Shown piece after piece: positions 34,398 to 41,989 of a DNA stretch of 43,677 nucleotides. The notes beneath the pieces were generated by a model. The model was not told the origin of the DNA. It did no database searches and worked only from the letters and a program-made list of their open reading frames with translations. The position numbers were made by a program, and so were the translations under genes. Position 1 is the first letter of the stretch. Every line of letters starts with the position of its first letter. Source of the DNA: Actinomadura formosensis NBRC 14204 (GTDB lineage: Bacteria > Actinomycetota > Actinomycetes > Streptosporangiales > Streptosporangiaceae); contig NZ_BCQQ01000047.1 in NCBI RefSeq assembly GCF_001552155.1, positions 1 through 43,677 on the forward strand. The letters are read 5' to 3'.

Positions 34398-35084
34398 ATG
34401 ACCAGAACCCCACCATCAGCGCGGACAACGACCCGCCGGATTCACTGGCTCGTTGTCGTCGGCCTGATAGTCGTCATAGCAGCGATCACGGCAACCCTCG
34501 GCTACCAGTCGCAGAATTCCTCGTCCTCCTCGCCCACACCACCCTTGAAGTCCTCCTCGCCCGCATCCCCCTCCTCACCCTCGGCCGCGTCACCCTCGAA
34601 GGCTCCTCGCAGTGAGCGCCGTGGTGCACTCAGCGAGGCTGACGGTGTCGTCCCCCACGGCGTGACGGTCTTCGATAACGCGATTCCGGCTGTGGCCAAC
34701 CTCGATCCAGATCTGCTCAAGACCCTCCGCCAGGCTGCAACGGACGCCGCGGACGAGGGCGTCAAGTTCTACGTCAACAACGGCTGGCGTTCCCCGGACT
34801 ACCAAAATCAGCTTCTTCGCGACGCGGTCTCCAAGTACGGGTCTGAAGACGAGGCCGCCCGATGGGTGGCCACCGCAGCGGCGTCTCCTCACGTGTCGGG
34901 AGACGCGGTCGACATCGGGCACTCCAATGCGACGGCATGGCTGTCCGAACATGGTGCCAAGTACGGGCTGTGCCAGATCTACAGGAACGAACCCTGGCAC
35001 TACGAACTGCGCACCAATGTGATCGATCGTGGTTGCCCGCGTATGTATGCCGACCCCGCCAAGGACCCGAGGATGCAGAAGTGA
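34398..35084 (+). CDS. VanY-type M15 D-Ala-D-Ala carboxypeptidase
   Basis: A 228-residue membrane-anchored peptidase: one N-terminal transmembrane helix (residues 17-35), a Ser/Pro-rich wall-spanning linker (40-70), then the M15 catalytic domain. Zinc ligands are His165 and Asp172 in SPHVSGDAVDIG (SxHxxGxAxD) and His201 in NEPWHYEL, with Glu198 as the probable base; VNNGWRSPDYQNQLL is also typical. Such enzymes remove the terminal D-Ala from peptidoglycan stem peptides, lowering the number of glycopeptide binding sites. It is divergent from the VanR-like gene and followed 23 bp later by the VanJ-like gene. The ATG at 34398 has only a weak ribosome binding site, so near-leaderless expression is possible. 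Confidence 0.94.
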   Translation: MTRTPPSARTTTRRIHWLVVVGLIVVIAAITATLGYQSQNSSSSSPTPPLKSSSPASPSSPSAASPSKAPRSERRGALSEADGVVPHGVTVFDNAIPAVANLDPDLLKTLRQAATDAADEGVKFYVNNGWRSPDYQNQLLRDAVSKYGSEDEAARWVATAAASPHVSGDAVDIGHSNATAWLSEHGAKYGLCQIYRNEPWHYELRTNVIDRGCPRMYADPAKDPRMQK

Positions 35085-35107
35085 CCGGCAGTGAGCGAGG
35101 GCAGACG

Positions 35108-36187
35108 ATGGCGCAGGTGGACACGGCGGAGACCGGACAGGGCGGCGCCGGCAGCCGTGATACCGGCTCCGGTACCTGGCGCGCGGGCATCCGGCGGGCG
35201 GTCCGCATCGGCTCCCGGCCGGGGCCCTGGAAGCGCGGCCTGGTCCTTGCGGCACTGGCGTTGCTGCTGGGCCTGCTCATGCTGCTGCACGCGAAGATCC
35301 CGAACCGGATCGGGAACCTCGGCAGTCTGGTGGAGACGTTCCTGCCGTGGTTCGGCCTGTTCATCCCGGTGCTGCTGGCCGGGGGGCTGTGGCGCCGCTC
35401 CGCCTCCGCGGTGGCCGCGCTGCTGCTGCCGGTCATGGTGTGGCTGAACCTCTTCGGCGGGCTGCTCGGCGACAAGTCCCACCCGGGCAGCGACCTCACC
35501 GTGGCCAGCCACAACGTCGGCGCCGACAACCCCGACCCGGCCGGCACCGCCCGCGACCTGGCCGCCTCCGGCGCGGACGTGCTGGCACTGGAGGAGCTGG
35601 CCCAGCAGGCCCGGGGCACGTACGAGAAGGAGCTGGCGAAGACGTACCCGTACCACACGGTGCAGGGCACGGTCGGGCTGTGGAGCAAGCTGCCGCTGTC
35701 GGACACCCAGCCGGTCGACATCAAGATCGACGCTGGGCCGCTGGGGGACACCAAGCCGGTCGAGATCAAGATGGGCTACGCTCGGGCGCTGCGCACCACG
35801 GTGGCCACGGACCACGGACCACTGGCGGTGTATGTGGCCCACCTGGGGTCCGCACGCGTGAATCCCAGGGCGGGCTTTTGGACGGCCCACCGTGACAGAG
35901 GCGCGCAGGCGCTCGGCAAGGCCATCGCCGCCGAGCAGAACGAGCGGGTGGTGCTGCTCGGCGACCTGAACGGCGCCATGGACGACCGCGCGTTCGCCGA
36001 CATCACCTCGCAGCTGCGCTCGGCCCAGGACGCGGCCGGGGACGGCTTCGGCTTCAGTTGGCCGGCGAAGTTCCCGGTGGTGCGGATCGACCAGATCCTG
36101 GTCAGAGGCGTGGAGCCGGAGAGCTCGCGGGTGCTGCCGGCCACCGGCAGCGACCACCTGCCGGTGGCGGCCGGAATCAGCTGGTGA
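35108..36187 (+). CDS. VanJ-like membrane-anchored endonuclease/exonuclease/phosphatase-fold protein
   Basis: A 359-residue protein with a cytoplasmic N-terminus, three transmembrane helices (about 43-61, 76-94 and 99-119), and an extracytoplasmic EEP domain. EEP motifs: TVASHNVGADN (131-141), LALEELA with the metal-binding Glu (158-164), LLGDLNGAMDDRAF, and the terminal GSDHLPV. This topology is that of actinobacterial VanJ/StaP, reported to confer teicoplanin resistance and proposed to act on undecaprenyl pyrophosphate. The ATG at 35108 follows GAGGGCAG. It is probably co-transcribed with the VanY-type gene from the operator at 34333. The closing codons are followed by recombinase debris. 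Confidence 0.9.
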   Translation: MAQVDTAETGQGGAGSRDTGSGTWRAGIRRAVRIGSRPGPWKRGLVLAALALLLGLLMLLHAKIPNRIGNLGSLVETFLPWFGLFIPVLLAGGLWRRSASAVAALLLPVMVWLNLFGGLLGDKSHPGSDLTVASHNVGADNPDPAGTARDLAASGADVLALEELAQQARGTYEKELAKTYPYHTVQGTVGLWSKLPLSDTQPVDIKIDAGPLGDTKPVEIKMGYARALRTTVATDHGPLAVYVAHLGSARVNPRAGFWTAHRDRGAQALGKAIAAEQNERVVLLGDLNGAMDDRAFADITSQLRSAQDAAGDGFGFSWPAKFPVVRIDQILVRGVEPESSRVLPATGSDHLPVAAGISW

Positions 36188-36444
36188 ACACCGCGCCGCA
36201 CCGCAACCGTAGCCCGCCCCGGCCTAAGCACCACAGAAGCTACTGGCGGGTCACCAGGCGCTTGGTCGGCCGCTCGTTGACGGCACCCCTCTACCCGCCA
36301 CAGGGGGCCAGTGGAGCCGCTTCACGGAACACGCCTCGCGGGCCGGGTTTCCCAGGTGGTCGCTCGTGAAACAGGCGACCGTCCGGCGGTCCACCTGCGC
36401 TGCCCCTGCGGCCTCGCCGTGCCGCACCGCCCGCTTCCCGCCTG

Positions 36445-37162
36445 GTGCCTCAACTCGCCAAGGCTCTCAGCGTGCCGCCCCCGGCCGTGCGTAAGCCGGG
36501 CCCAGTGTGGACCGAGCTGCCTCGGCCCGCCGGCGCCGAGCCGGTCGGACCCGGCCGCCTCGGGTACGCCCGCGCCTCAACAGCCCGCCAGTCCTGGACG
36601 CACAACTGGGCTCCCTCGCCGAAGCCGGGGTCACCCGGGTCTTCGCCGAGAAGATCTCTGCCTGCACCGCAATGCGCCCCGAACTGGAGGCCGCCGTCAA
36701 GCTCGCCGGAGAGATCCGCTCCTCCGGCGTCGCCGTCGCCCTCGTCGTCCACGAACACGGCGCCTCAACTCACCATGCTCGCCGAGGATGAAGGCTGGCG
36801 ACGCCGGCCCGGAATTCCTCACCGGGGAGTTGGAGGGCTCGCACGAGCCCTCCGGAATCGTGTTCGCCGTGCTCGCCGCGATGTCGGGCACGGAGCGCGA
36901 GTACATCCGCGACCGCACCCTCGAAGGCCACGAGAGCGCCCGCAAATGCGGCAAGACCATCGGAGGCGCCGGCATCGCCGACGAGTCCATGCTGTCCATG
37001 ACCCTCCACTTACGCGAGCAGGAGATGAGCCTGCGCGATATCGCCGCCCGGCTCGTCATCAGCAAGAGTGCGAAGAAGGGCCAACACCCCTCGCCCGCGA
37101 CCGTCATGCGGATGCTGCGTGAACACGACGAACAAGCCGCCGCCGAGCTGGCGAGCGCATGA
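36445..37162 (+). pseudogene. Serine recombinase (Tn3-resolvase type), frameshifted
   Basis: Reading from GTG 36445 gives MPQLAKALSVPPPAVRKPGP and GRLGYARASTARQS, with the catalytic Ser in the usual YARAS context. A one-base deletion near 36590 shifts to LDAQLGSLAEAGVTRVFAEK and VKLAGEIRSSGVAVALVVHE. A small deletion removes the KRLGRG-like motif near 36760. A further shift near 36792 leads to KAGDAGPEFLTGELEGSHEP, REYIRDRTLEGHESARK and LRDIAARLVISKSAKKGQHP. All parts of a resolvase with its C-terminal helix-turn-helix are present, but at least three lesions inactivate it. The stop overlaps a small downstream frame (ATGA). Confidence 0.8.
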
Positions 37163-37415
37163 CCACTGTTACGAAGCCCCACGCCTACTTTGCGGCTGGT
37201 GGCTGGGGGAGGACTCCAGGGCCGACTTGGCCGCCGGAATGCCGGCCCTACTGGACGCCGATCGCCACGTCCGCAGCACCGTCAGTGTGATCGCCACTGT
37301 CGACAACCCCACCTTGTTCCAGTGGATCTGCCACGAAGCGCTCGCCAAGAACTGAACCGATTCGCCTCCACCCTGCCGAGACGCTACCGCAGCGGGTACG
37401 CCCCCTTGCGGCCCT
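37159..37415 (+). pseudogene. Small decayed gene coupled to the resolvase remnant
   Basis: An ATG at 37159 overlaps the resolvase stop (ATGA) and opens MTTVTKPHAYFAAGGWG. After a frameshift, a protein-like stretch LPALLDADRH-type (here MPALLDADRHVRSTVSVIAT) and VDNPTLFQWICHEALAKN follows in another frame and ends near 37355, with LNRFASTLPRRYRSGY in a third frame. I believe similar small proteins accompany such resolvases, but I cannot name the family. Confidence 0.35.
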
Positions 37416-37488
37416 CCACTCGGAAGCTGCGATGAGACCTCAAGTAGCCCTGCGTAGTAATCACTACGGCTTGTGACCAGCATTCGGT

Positions 37489-37779
37489 GTGGAATTTGGC
37501 GTGGTGCTCCGTGTTGCGCTTGGTTCGCAGACGGCCGCCTGCCCGGTGATCCGCAAGGTGCGGGCCGAGTGCCTCACGGCGTGGGCCCGGCTGATGGAGG
37601 TGCTGGTGGCCGGGCGCCGCCCCGCCCGGCCGATCGGGGCGGTTGTGCATCTGCCGGCCACCGCCATCGAGGAGGGCCGGGACCTGTCCTCGATGAGCGG
37701 CGTCCTGGCCGACACCGCCTACCGCCTGCTGCCGGCCTGGCAGCGGGGGTGGTCGGCGGTTAGCTCAGATGCCGGGTGA
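37489..37779 (+). CDS. Hypothetical 96-residue protein or gene fragment
   Basis: The frame from ATG 37489 reads IRKVRAECLTAWARLMEVLV, AGRRPARPIGAVVHLPATAI, EEGRDLSSMSGVLADTAYRL and ends LLPAWQRGWSAVSSDAG. The middle has protein-like composition, but the first 15 residues do not, there is no clear ribosome binding site, and the 3' end overlaps the convergent hydrolase by 20 bp. It is probably the C-terminal piece of a lost gene. No family is recognised. Confidence 0.35.
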   Translation: MEFGVVLRVALGSQTAACPVIRKVRAECLTAWARLMEVLVAGRRPARPIGAVVHLPATAIEEGRDLSSMSGVLADTAYRLLPAWQRGWSAVSSDAG

Positions 37780-38491
37780 AGAACCGGGCCGCGGCGTCCC
37801 CCTCGAACTGCGGGACGCCGGTGTGCCCGCCCAGATTGGCGTGCAGCGTCTTCTCCCTGGTGCCGAAGGCGTCGAACAGGTCCAGGGCCGCCTGCCGGTC
37901 GTTCCCTTCGTCGTCCCACTGCAGCAGGACGTGCAGCGGAATGGTGATCTGGCGGGCCTCCTCGAACAGGGTGCGAGGCACGAAACTCCCGGCGAACAGA
38001 ACGGCGGCCGAGATGCGCGGCTCGACCACCGCCAGCCGGATGCCGATGGAGATCACTCCCCCCGAGTACCCGACCGGGCCGCCGATCTCGGGCAGCGAAA
38101 GGAGGGCGTCCAGGGCGGCCTGCCATTCCGGGACCGCCTTTTCGACCAGCGGGAGGACGAGCCGGTCGACGATCTCCTCGTCGACCGGCTCGCCGGCCTC
38201 CAGCGCCCGGTGCAGGTCGGCGCGGGCCTGCTCGGCGGCGGCCGAGCGGGGCCGGTCACCGCTCCCGGGGAGCTCGATGGTGGCCGCGGCGAAGCCGTAC
38301 TCCGCCGAATGCCGGGCCCGGGCCACCAGTCGGGGGCGCATCTTGTGCAGTCCGCCGGGGTGGCCGATCAGGATCAGCGGGGCCGGTGCGGGTGCGGATG
38401 CGGGTGTCCACAGGATGCCGGGGATCTCGCCGAGGATGAATTCGCGTTCGAGGACGCCGTCGTCGAGGCGCTGCTCGGAAGTGAATCGCAT
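37760..38491 (-). CDS. Alpha/beta hydrolase (dienelactone-hydrolase/peptidase-like)
   Basis: A 243-residue cytoplasmic hydrolase. Beta-strand and oxyanion region LILIGHPGGLHKMRP (about 39-53), nucleophile elbow GYSGGV with Ser143, acid candidate in LLQWDDEGND, and catalytic His in LGGHTGVP near 222. The pattern FAAATIELPGSGDRPRS matches the S9/dienelactone-hydrolase-like group. It hydrolyses unknown ester, lactone or thioester substrates. ATG 38491 has AAAGG nine bases upstream; the longer frame to 38656 adds a low-complexity leader. It is a single gene, intact, sitting between recombinase remnants and a long non-coding tract. Confidence 0.9.
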   Translation of the reverse strand: MRFTSEQRLDDGVLEREFILGEIPGILWTPASAPAPAPLILIGHPGGLHKMRPRLVARARHSAEYGFAAATIELPGSGDRPRSAAAEQARADLHRALEAGEPVDEEIVDRLVLPLVEKAVPEWQAALDALLSLPEIGGPVGYSGGVISIGIRLAVVEPRISAAVLFAGSFVPRTLFEEARQITIPLHVLLQWDDEGNDRQAALDLFDAFGTREKTLHANLGGHTGVPQFEGDAAARFFTRHLS

Positions 38492-39130
38492 GGTCGTGCC
38501 TTTCGGGAGTGCTCTGAACGGCGCTCCCGGACGACCTATCGCCCGACCGTGACCCCGGAGGGGAGCACCCATGTCGATACTGCGTTCACGGGTACCACCT
38601 CCTCGTTCTCTGGCACGGCCTCCGGAAAGGTAGCAGCGGTCGCCGGGGTCCGCCAACAGGTTTTACGGAGGCTTCGTGGCCGGATGCCACGGAGCCGCTG
38701 CCTAAAGGCCAAGGCCGTGTAGTTAAGGGCTTCGGGCCTGTGACGTGATCGCAGCGTGGTGAAATCGGAACACTACGCAGAGCTCTGGGGTCTCATTGCA
38801 GCTTCCCGAGTGGAGGGCCCTTGCGGCGGAACACACCTGCTGATGACAGACGCCAGGGTGCGCGTACCGCCTTGCAAGAGGTGCGTGGCCGGGCTTGTTC
38901 GGGGAGGGGAGGAGGCTTCACCGGTGCCCCTGCAGCGTCGTCCGTGTCCTCCCGCTGCTCGTGCTCACACGCTCACCGGACACCAGATCGACCAACGGCT
39001 CCTGTCAGTCTTAAGCCCCGCAACCGCCGCACCGCAGGCGCAGCCCGACGGCCTTCCGTCCAGCCGGCGCCCGGATCCGGTAGCTGCCTGTTCCTCAGGG
39101 GCAGCTGGACGCGCGGGGTGGGGGTAAGGG
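38492..39130. other. Non-coding tract with scrambled sequence
   Basis: This 639-bp stretch lies between the hydrolase start and the coiled-coil gene end. Frames through it are short or of shadow composition. It contains the promoter side of the hydrolase gene and, at 39028-39053, a copied fragment of an MFS gene end. Otherwise I see no gene, RNA or large repeat; it looks like recombined debris. Confidence 0.55.
39028..39053 (+). repeat. Copy of the MFS 3'-end segment (see 24484-24509)
   Basis: A 26-bp stretch matching 24484-24509 at 25 positions, keeping the RTAGAARRP reading, with continued similarity to GGCGCCCGGATC at 39066-39077. No other MFS-coding sequence surrounds it, so it is probably the last scrap of a second MFS gene or of a duplicated segment. 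Confidence 0.6.
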
Positions 39131-40285
39131 TCAGGTCGCCGGTTTGGGGCGGGCGGCCAGTTCGGCGGTGACGGCGCGTTCGCGCTGGGCGGCGGCCTCG
39201 GCACGGGCGGCGTCGCGTTCGCGGGCCAACTCGGCGGAGCGGGTCTGCTCGGCGCGCAGGTCGAGGCGGGCGTCGGCGAGTTCGTCGCGGAGGCGTTCCA
39301 GGTCGGCTCGAAGCCGCCCGGCCTCGGCTTGGGCGATCTTCGCCCGTTCCTGCGCGACCTCGGCGTCCTGGCGGTACCGCTCGTTCTCGGACCTGGCCGC
39401 CTCCAGCGCGGTGAGCGCCTCATTGCGGGCGCGCTGGGCCACGTGGAGGCGGTGGTCGGCGCGTTCGCGTTCCTGTTCGGCGGCCCGGGCGCGCGCCTCC
39501 TCGGCCGCGCGGAGACGCTCGGTCTCCGCGCGGGCCTCTCTGTCCTGCGCGGCCTGCACGCTGGCCTGCTCGGCGTCGCGGCGGGCGGTGTCGGCGGCGC
39601 GTCCGGCCTCGGCGGCCCGCGACCGCGCGTCCTGAGCGTCCAGGCGGGCCTGCTCGGCCTCCGCGCGCGCTTCGGTGGACACCCGGTCGGCTTCCAGGCG
39701 GGCCTGGTGGACGATCTCATCGGCGTCGGCGCGTACCGCTGCGATCGTCTGTTCAGCCTCGTCCCGCGCGGCCCGCACGGCGGTTTCGGCTTCGGAGCGC
39801 GTGTGCTCGGCCTTCTCCAGAGCGTCGTCGCGTTCCCGTTCGGCCTGCTGGGCGCGCTGGCGGGCGGTGCGCGCGCGTTCGTGGGCCTTCTCCGCGGCCT
39901 GCTCGGCCTGCACGGCGCGCGCCTCGGCGTCCTCACGCTCGGCGAGCGCGGCGGCCACCGCCGCCTGCGCCTCGGCGTGGATGGCGCTGATCCGCGCCTC
40001 GACGCCTCGCGGTGACAGCTCCGAATCAAGGGCCTGCGCGAGCGGCGCGATGGCCGCCGCGAGGCCCTGCTCCATCCGTTCGTACAGGTCCTCGGCCCGC
40101 GCGAGGGCACCTTCCAGACCCGGCGTGCCGCGGCGCAGCTCACGTTCCCGTTTGGCGCGGGCCTGGCAGTCGCCCTCGTGGCAGTATTCGCGCGGCCGTC
40201 CGCGTCCCTCGCGCTGGGGGACGGGCCTGCCGCAGTAGCGGCAGGCGCGCTCGGCGGGCCGCACCGTCTCCTCACTCGTCGTCAC
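39131..40285 (-). CDS. Zinc-ribbon coiled-coil protein (KfrA-like candidate)
   Basis: A 384-residue protein. The N-terminus has a CxxC...CxxxxC zinc-binding pattern: CRYCGRPVPQREGRGRPREY then CHEGDC (residues 15-40), as in FCS/zf-like modules. From about residue 50 nearly everything is a continuous Ala/Glu/Arg heptad coiled coil (for example AREDAE, QAEQAAEKAHERARTARQRA, ARDEAEQTIAAVRADADEIV). It resembles KfrA-type DNA-binding coiled-coil proteins of plasmids by architecture only. GTG 40285 directly abuts GGAGGT, so a start some codons inside, such as GTG 40264 after GAGGAG, is possible. It is divergent from the tyrosine recombinase across an AT-rich 119-bp gap. Confidence 0.85.
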   Translation of the reverse strand: MTTSEETVRPAERACRYCGRPVPQREGRGRPREYCHEGDCQARAKRERELRRGTPGLEGALARAEDLYERMEQGLAAAIAPLAQALDSELSPRGVEARISAIHAEAQAAVAAALAEREDAEARAVQAEQAAEKAHERARTARQRAQQAERERDDALEKAEHTRSEAETAVRAARDEAEQTIAAVRADADEIVHQARLEADRVSTEARAEAEQARLDAQDARSRAAEAGRAADTARRDAEQASVQAAQDREARAETERLRAAEEARARAAEQERERADHRLHVAQRARNEALTALEAARSENERYRQDAEVAQERAKIAQAEAGRLRADLERLRDELADARLDLRAEQTRSAELARERDAARAEAAAQRERAVTAELAARPKPAT

Positions 40286-40298
40286 ACCTCCATCCTAG

Positions 40299-40325
40299 CT
40301 TTTCTAGATTTCTATTTCCAGAAAA
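40299..40325. promoter_or_regulatory. AT-rich repeats between recombinase and coiled-coil genes
   Basis: TTTTCT (40300-40305) and AGAAAA (40320-40325) are inverted arms 14 bp apart. TTTCTA is repeated directly at 40301-40306 and 40309-40314. The tract is far more AT-rich than anything else nearby. It may be a binding site for the coiled-coil protein, the shared promoter, or a recombination site. Confidence 0.4.
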
Positions 40326-40404
40326 TAAGAATGTGCGGAAAACATGGAGCTCTGACTGACGACAATGTTCGTTCTCAGAAGCCAGCTACGTTAGGCTCCC
40401 GCGC

Positions 40405-41421
40405 ATGGACGATCTCCAGCCGCGCGCCGCCGGCGTCCCTGTGCGCCCCATGGCGGACACGCGCAACCCCTACCTGGTCTACATCGCGGAACTGGAGAGT
40501 CCCCGGTCGCGGCGGGCGATGAGCGCGTGCCTGCATCGCCTGGCCGCGATGATCCATACGGCGTCGGGCCGCGAGCCCGGCGAAGCACCGGGGGAGCGGT
40601 TCCCGTGGGCGGAGCTGCGCGCCGAGCACACGGCGGGGCTGCGCGGCCTGATCGGCCGCCAGAACGTGGACGGCCCGGACGGCGAGCCGGTGCCCTGGTC
40701 GCCCGCCTACCGCAACCTGCACCTGTCGGCGCTGCGCGGTGTGCTGCGGACGGCATGGCGGCTGGGCGAGATGACGACCGACGACTACCAGCGGGCCGCG
40801 GCGGTGCGCAACTTCCGCGGGACGCGGCTGCCCACCGGCCGCAGCGTCCACGCCGCCGAGTTCGCCGCGCTGCTGCGCGCCTGCGCCGCGGATCGGTCTC
40901 CGGCGGGCGTCCGCGACGCCGCGCTCCTGGCCGTCCTCTACACCACCGGCGCGCGCCGTGCCGAAGTCGCCGCACTGCGCCGTGAGGACTACAACCCGGG
41001 CGAACGGTCCCTGCGGATCATCGGCAAGGGCGACAAGCAGCGGCTGGAGTACGTGCACGAGAGCGCGGCCGCACTGCTGGGCGCATGGCTGGCGCTCGAT
41101 GACCGCCCATCCGGCCCGCTGTTCAAACCGGTGCACCGCTCGGGCGCGATCCAGCACCGTCCGATGACCGACGCCGCCGTCCGCAACGCGGTCGTCAAGC
41201 GCCGCAAGCAGGCGTCCCTGCCGCCGGTGACGCCGCACGACTTCCGCCGGACGTTCATCGGCGACCTGCTGGACCAGGGCGTCGACCTGGCGACGGTCCA
41301 GCATCTGGTCGGGCACGCCTCCCCGGCGACCACGGCCCGCTACGACCGGCGGCCCGAACGCCGCCGCCGCAACGCGGTCGACAAGCTGCCCTTCCCGGCC
41401 GTCGGTGACACATCCCCCTGA
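40405..41421 (+). CDS. Tyrosine-type site-specific recombinase (XerC/integrase-like)
   Basis: A 338-residue recombinase with an N-terminal SAM-like core-binding domain (about 20-140) and a catalytic domain carrying the complete active site: Arg184 in TGARRAEVAALR, Lys208 in GKGDKQR, His278 and Arg281 in HDFRRTF, His304 in LVGHASPATT, and Tyr313 in ARYDRRP. It therefore looks active, unlike the other recombinases in this window. Such enzymes integrate, excise or resolve mobile DNA. No clear ribosome binding site precedes ATG 40405; ATG 40450 is an alternative. It is divergent from a coiled-coil protein gene and followed by serine-recombinase debris. Confidence 0.94.
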   Translation: MDDLQPRAAGVPVRPMADTRNPYLVYIAELESPRSRRAMSACLHRLAAMIHTASGREPGEAPGERFPWAELRAEHTAGLRGLIGRQNVDGPDGEPVPWSPAYRNLHLSALRGVLRTAWRLGEMTTDDYQRAAAVRNFRGTRLPTGRSVHAAEFAALLRACAADRSPAGVRDAALLAVLYTTGARRAEVAALRREDYNPGERSLRIIGKGDKQRLEYVHESAAALLGAWLALDDRPSGPLFKPVHRSGAIQHRPMTDAAVRNAVVKRRKQASLPPVTPHDFRRTFIGDLLDQGVDLATVQHLVGHASPATTARYDRRPERRRRNAVDKLPFPAVGDTSP

Positions 41422-41696
41422 CGGCTCCACGCCATGCCCCGGTGGACAGGTGCCACCAAGGACTAGGTCAAGGCCGCGTTGCAGCCGATGGAGGAACTCG
41501 TCCCGGCCGACGACGGCGCCGCAGAGGCGGCAATGCGCGCAGCGCTGGCGGACAAGCACAACACTGTGCCGCCGTTTTGAAGCTGCTGGACGAATCGCAG
41601 CCCCCTGGCCGCGACGGCGCTCCACGTTGGGGGTGTTCTGTAAGAGTGTTCCGCGAACTGTCCTGGTGACGGGGCTTCTCCGGAACACCGCAGGCT
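41422..41696. other. Decayed coding sequence downstream of the recombinase
   Basis: A fragment LQPMEELVPADDGAAEAAMR then AALADKHNT (about 41475-41565) reads like protein, ends in a stop at 41578-41580, and appears to continue as AAVLKLLDESQPP in another frame. A TAG (41464-41466) closes it upstream. This looks like a frameshifted small gene of the mobile region; I do not know the family. Confidence 0.35.
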
Positions 41697-41935
41697 GTGA
41701 ATGCCGTGGTCACCGAGTTCGAGGTGAACCTGGGCCACATGCGCACCCGCGAGGGCATGGCGCTGGCCGAAAGAACGGCAAACTCAGGGGCAAGCAGCCC
41801 AAGTTGCCCGAGCCGGTGCGGCGTTCCATTCGCCGCCGCTACGCCGAAGGTGAGGTGTCGCCGGCGGGCCTGACCACCGACTACAGCGTGGGCCGTTCAC
41901 CATCCATCGCACCATCCACGGGCCGGCAGAGTTGA
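41697..41935 (+). pseudogene. Serine recombinase/invertase C-terminal remnant
   Basis: From GTG 41697 the frame reads AVVTEFEVNLGHMRTREGMA, the conserved AEFE...RTREGM helix region of resolvase/invertase proteins. After a frameshift near 41770 it continues NGKLRGKQPKLPEPVRRSIR and YAEGEVSPAGLTTDYSVGR. A second shift near 41893 is needed to read FTIHRTIHGPAEL as the helix-turn-helix end. The catalytic N-terminal domain is absent. Confidence 0.65.
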
Positions 41936-41989
41936 GGACCGGCGCGGTGCGCCCGCTGGAACCCCCCAGACCGGGGAGAGGACGTCGTG

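Noticed and set aside
36188..36444. A possible gene between the VanJ-like gene and the resolvase remnant
   Set aside because: No frame has coding composition or motifs; the 257 bp show nothing I can name, and I found no Tn3 terminal repeat there by eye.
37454..37467. GTAGT/ACTAC hairpin as a recombination site
   Set aside because: Only 5-bp arms with a 4-base loop in debris; too short to support a claim.
38757..39127. A 123-residue plus-strand ORF in the non-coding tract
   Set aside because: Composition and lack of motifs look random; it contains the copied MFS scrap in a different frame and lacks a ribosome binding site.
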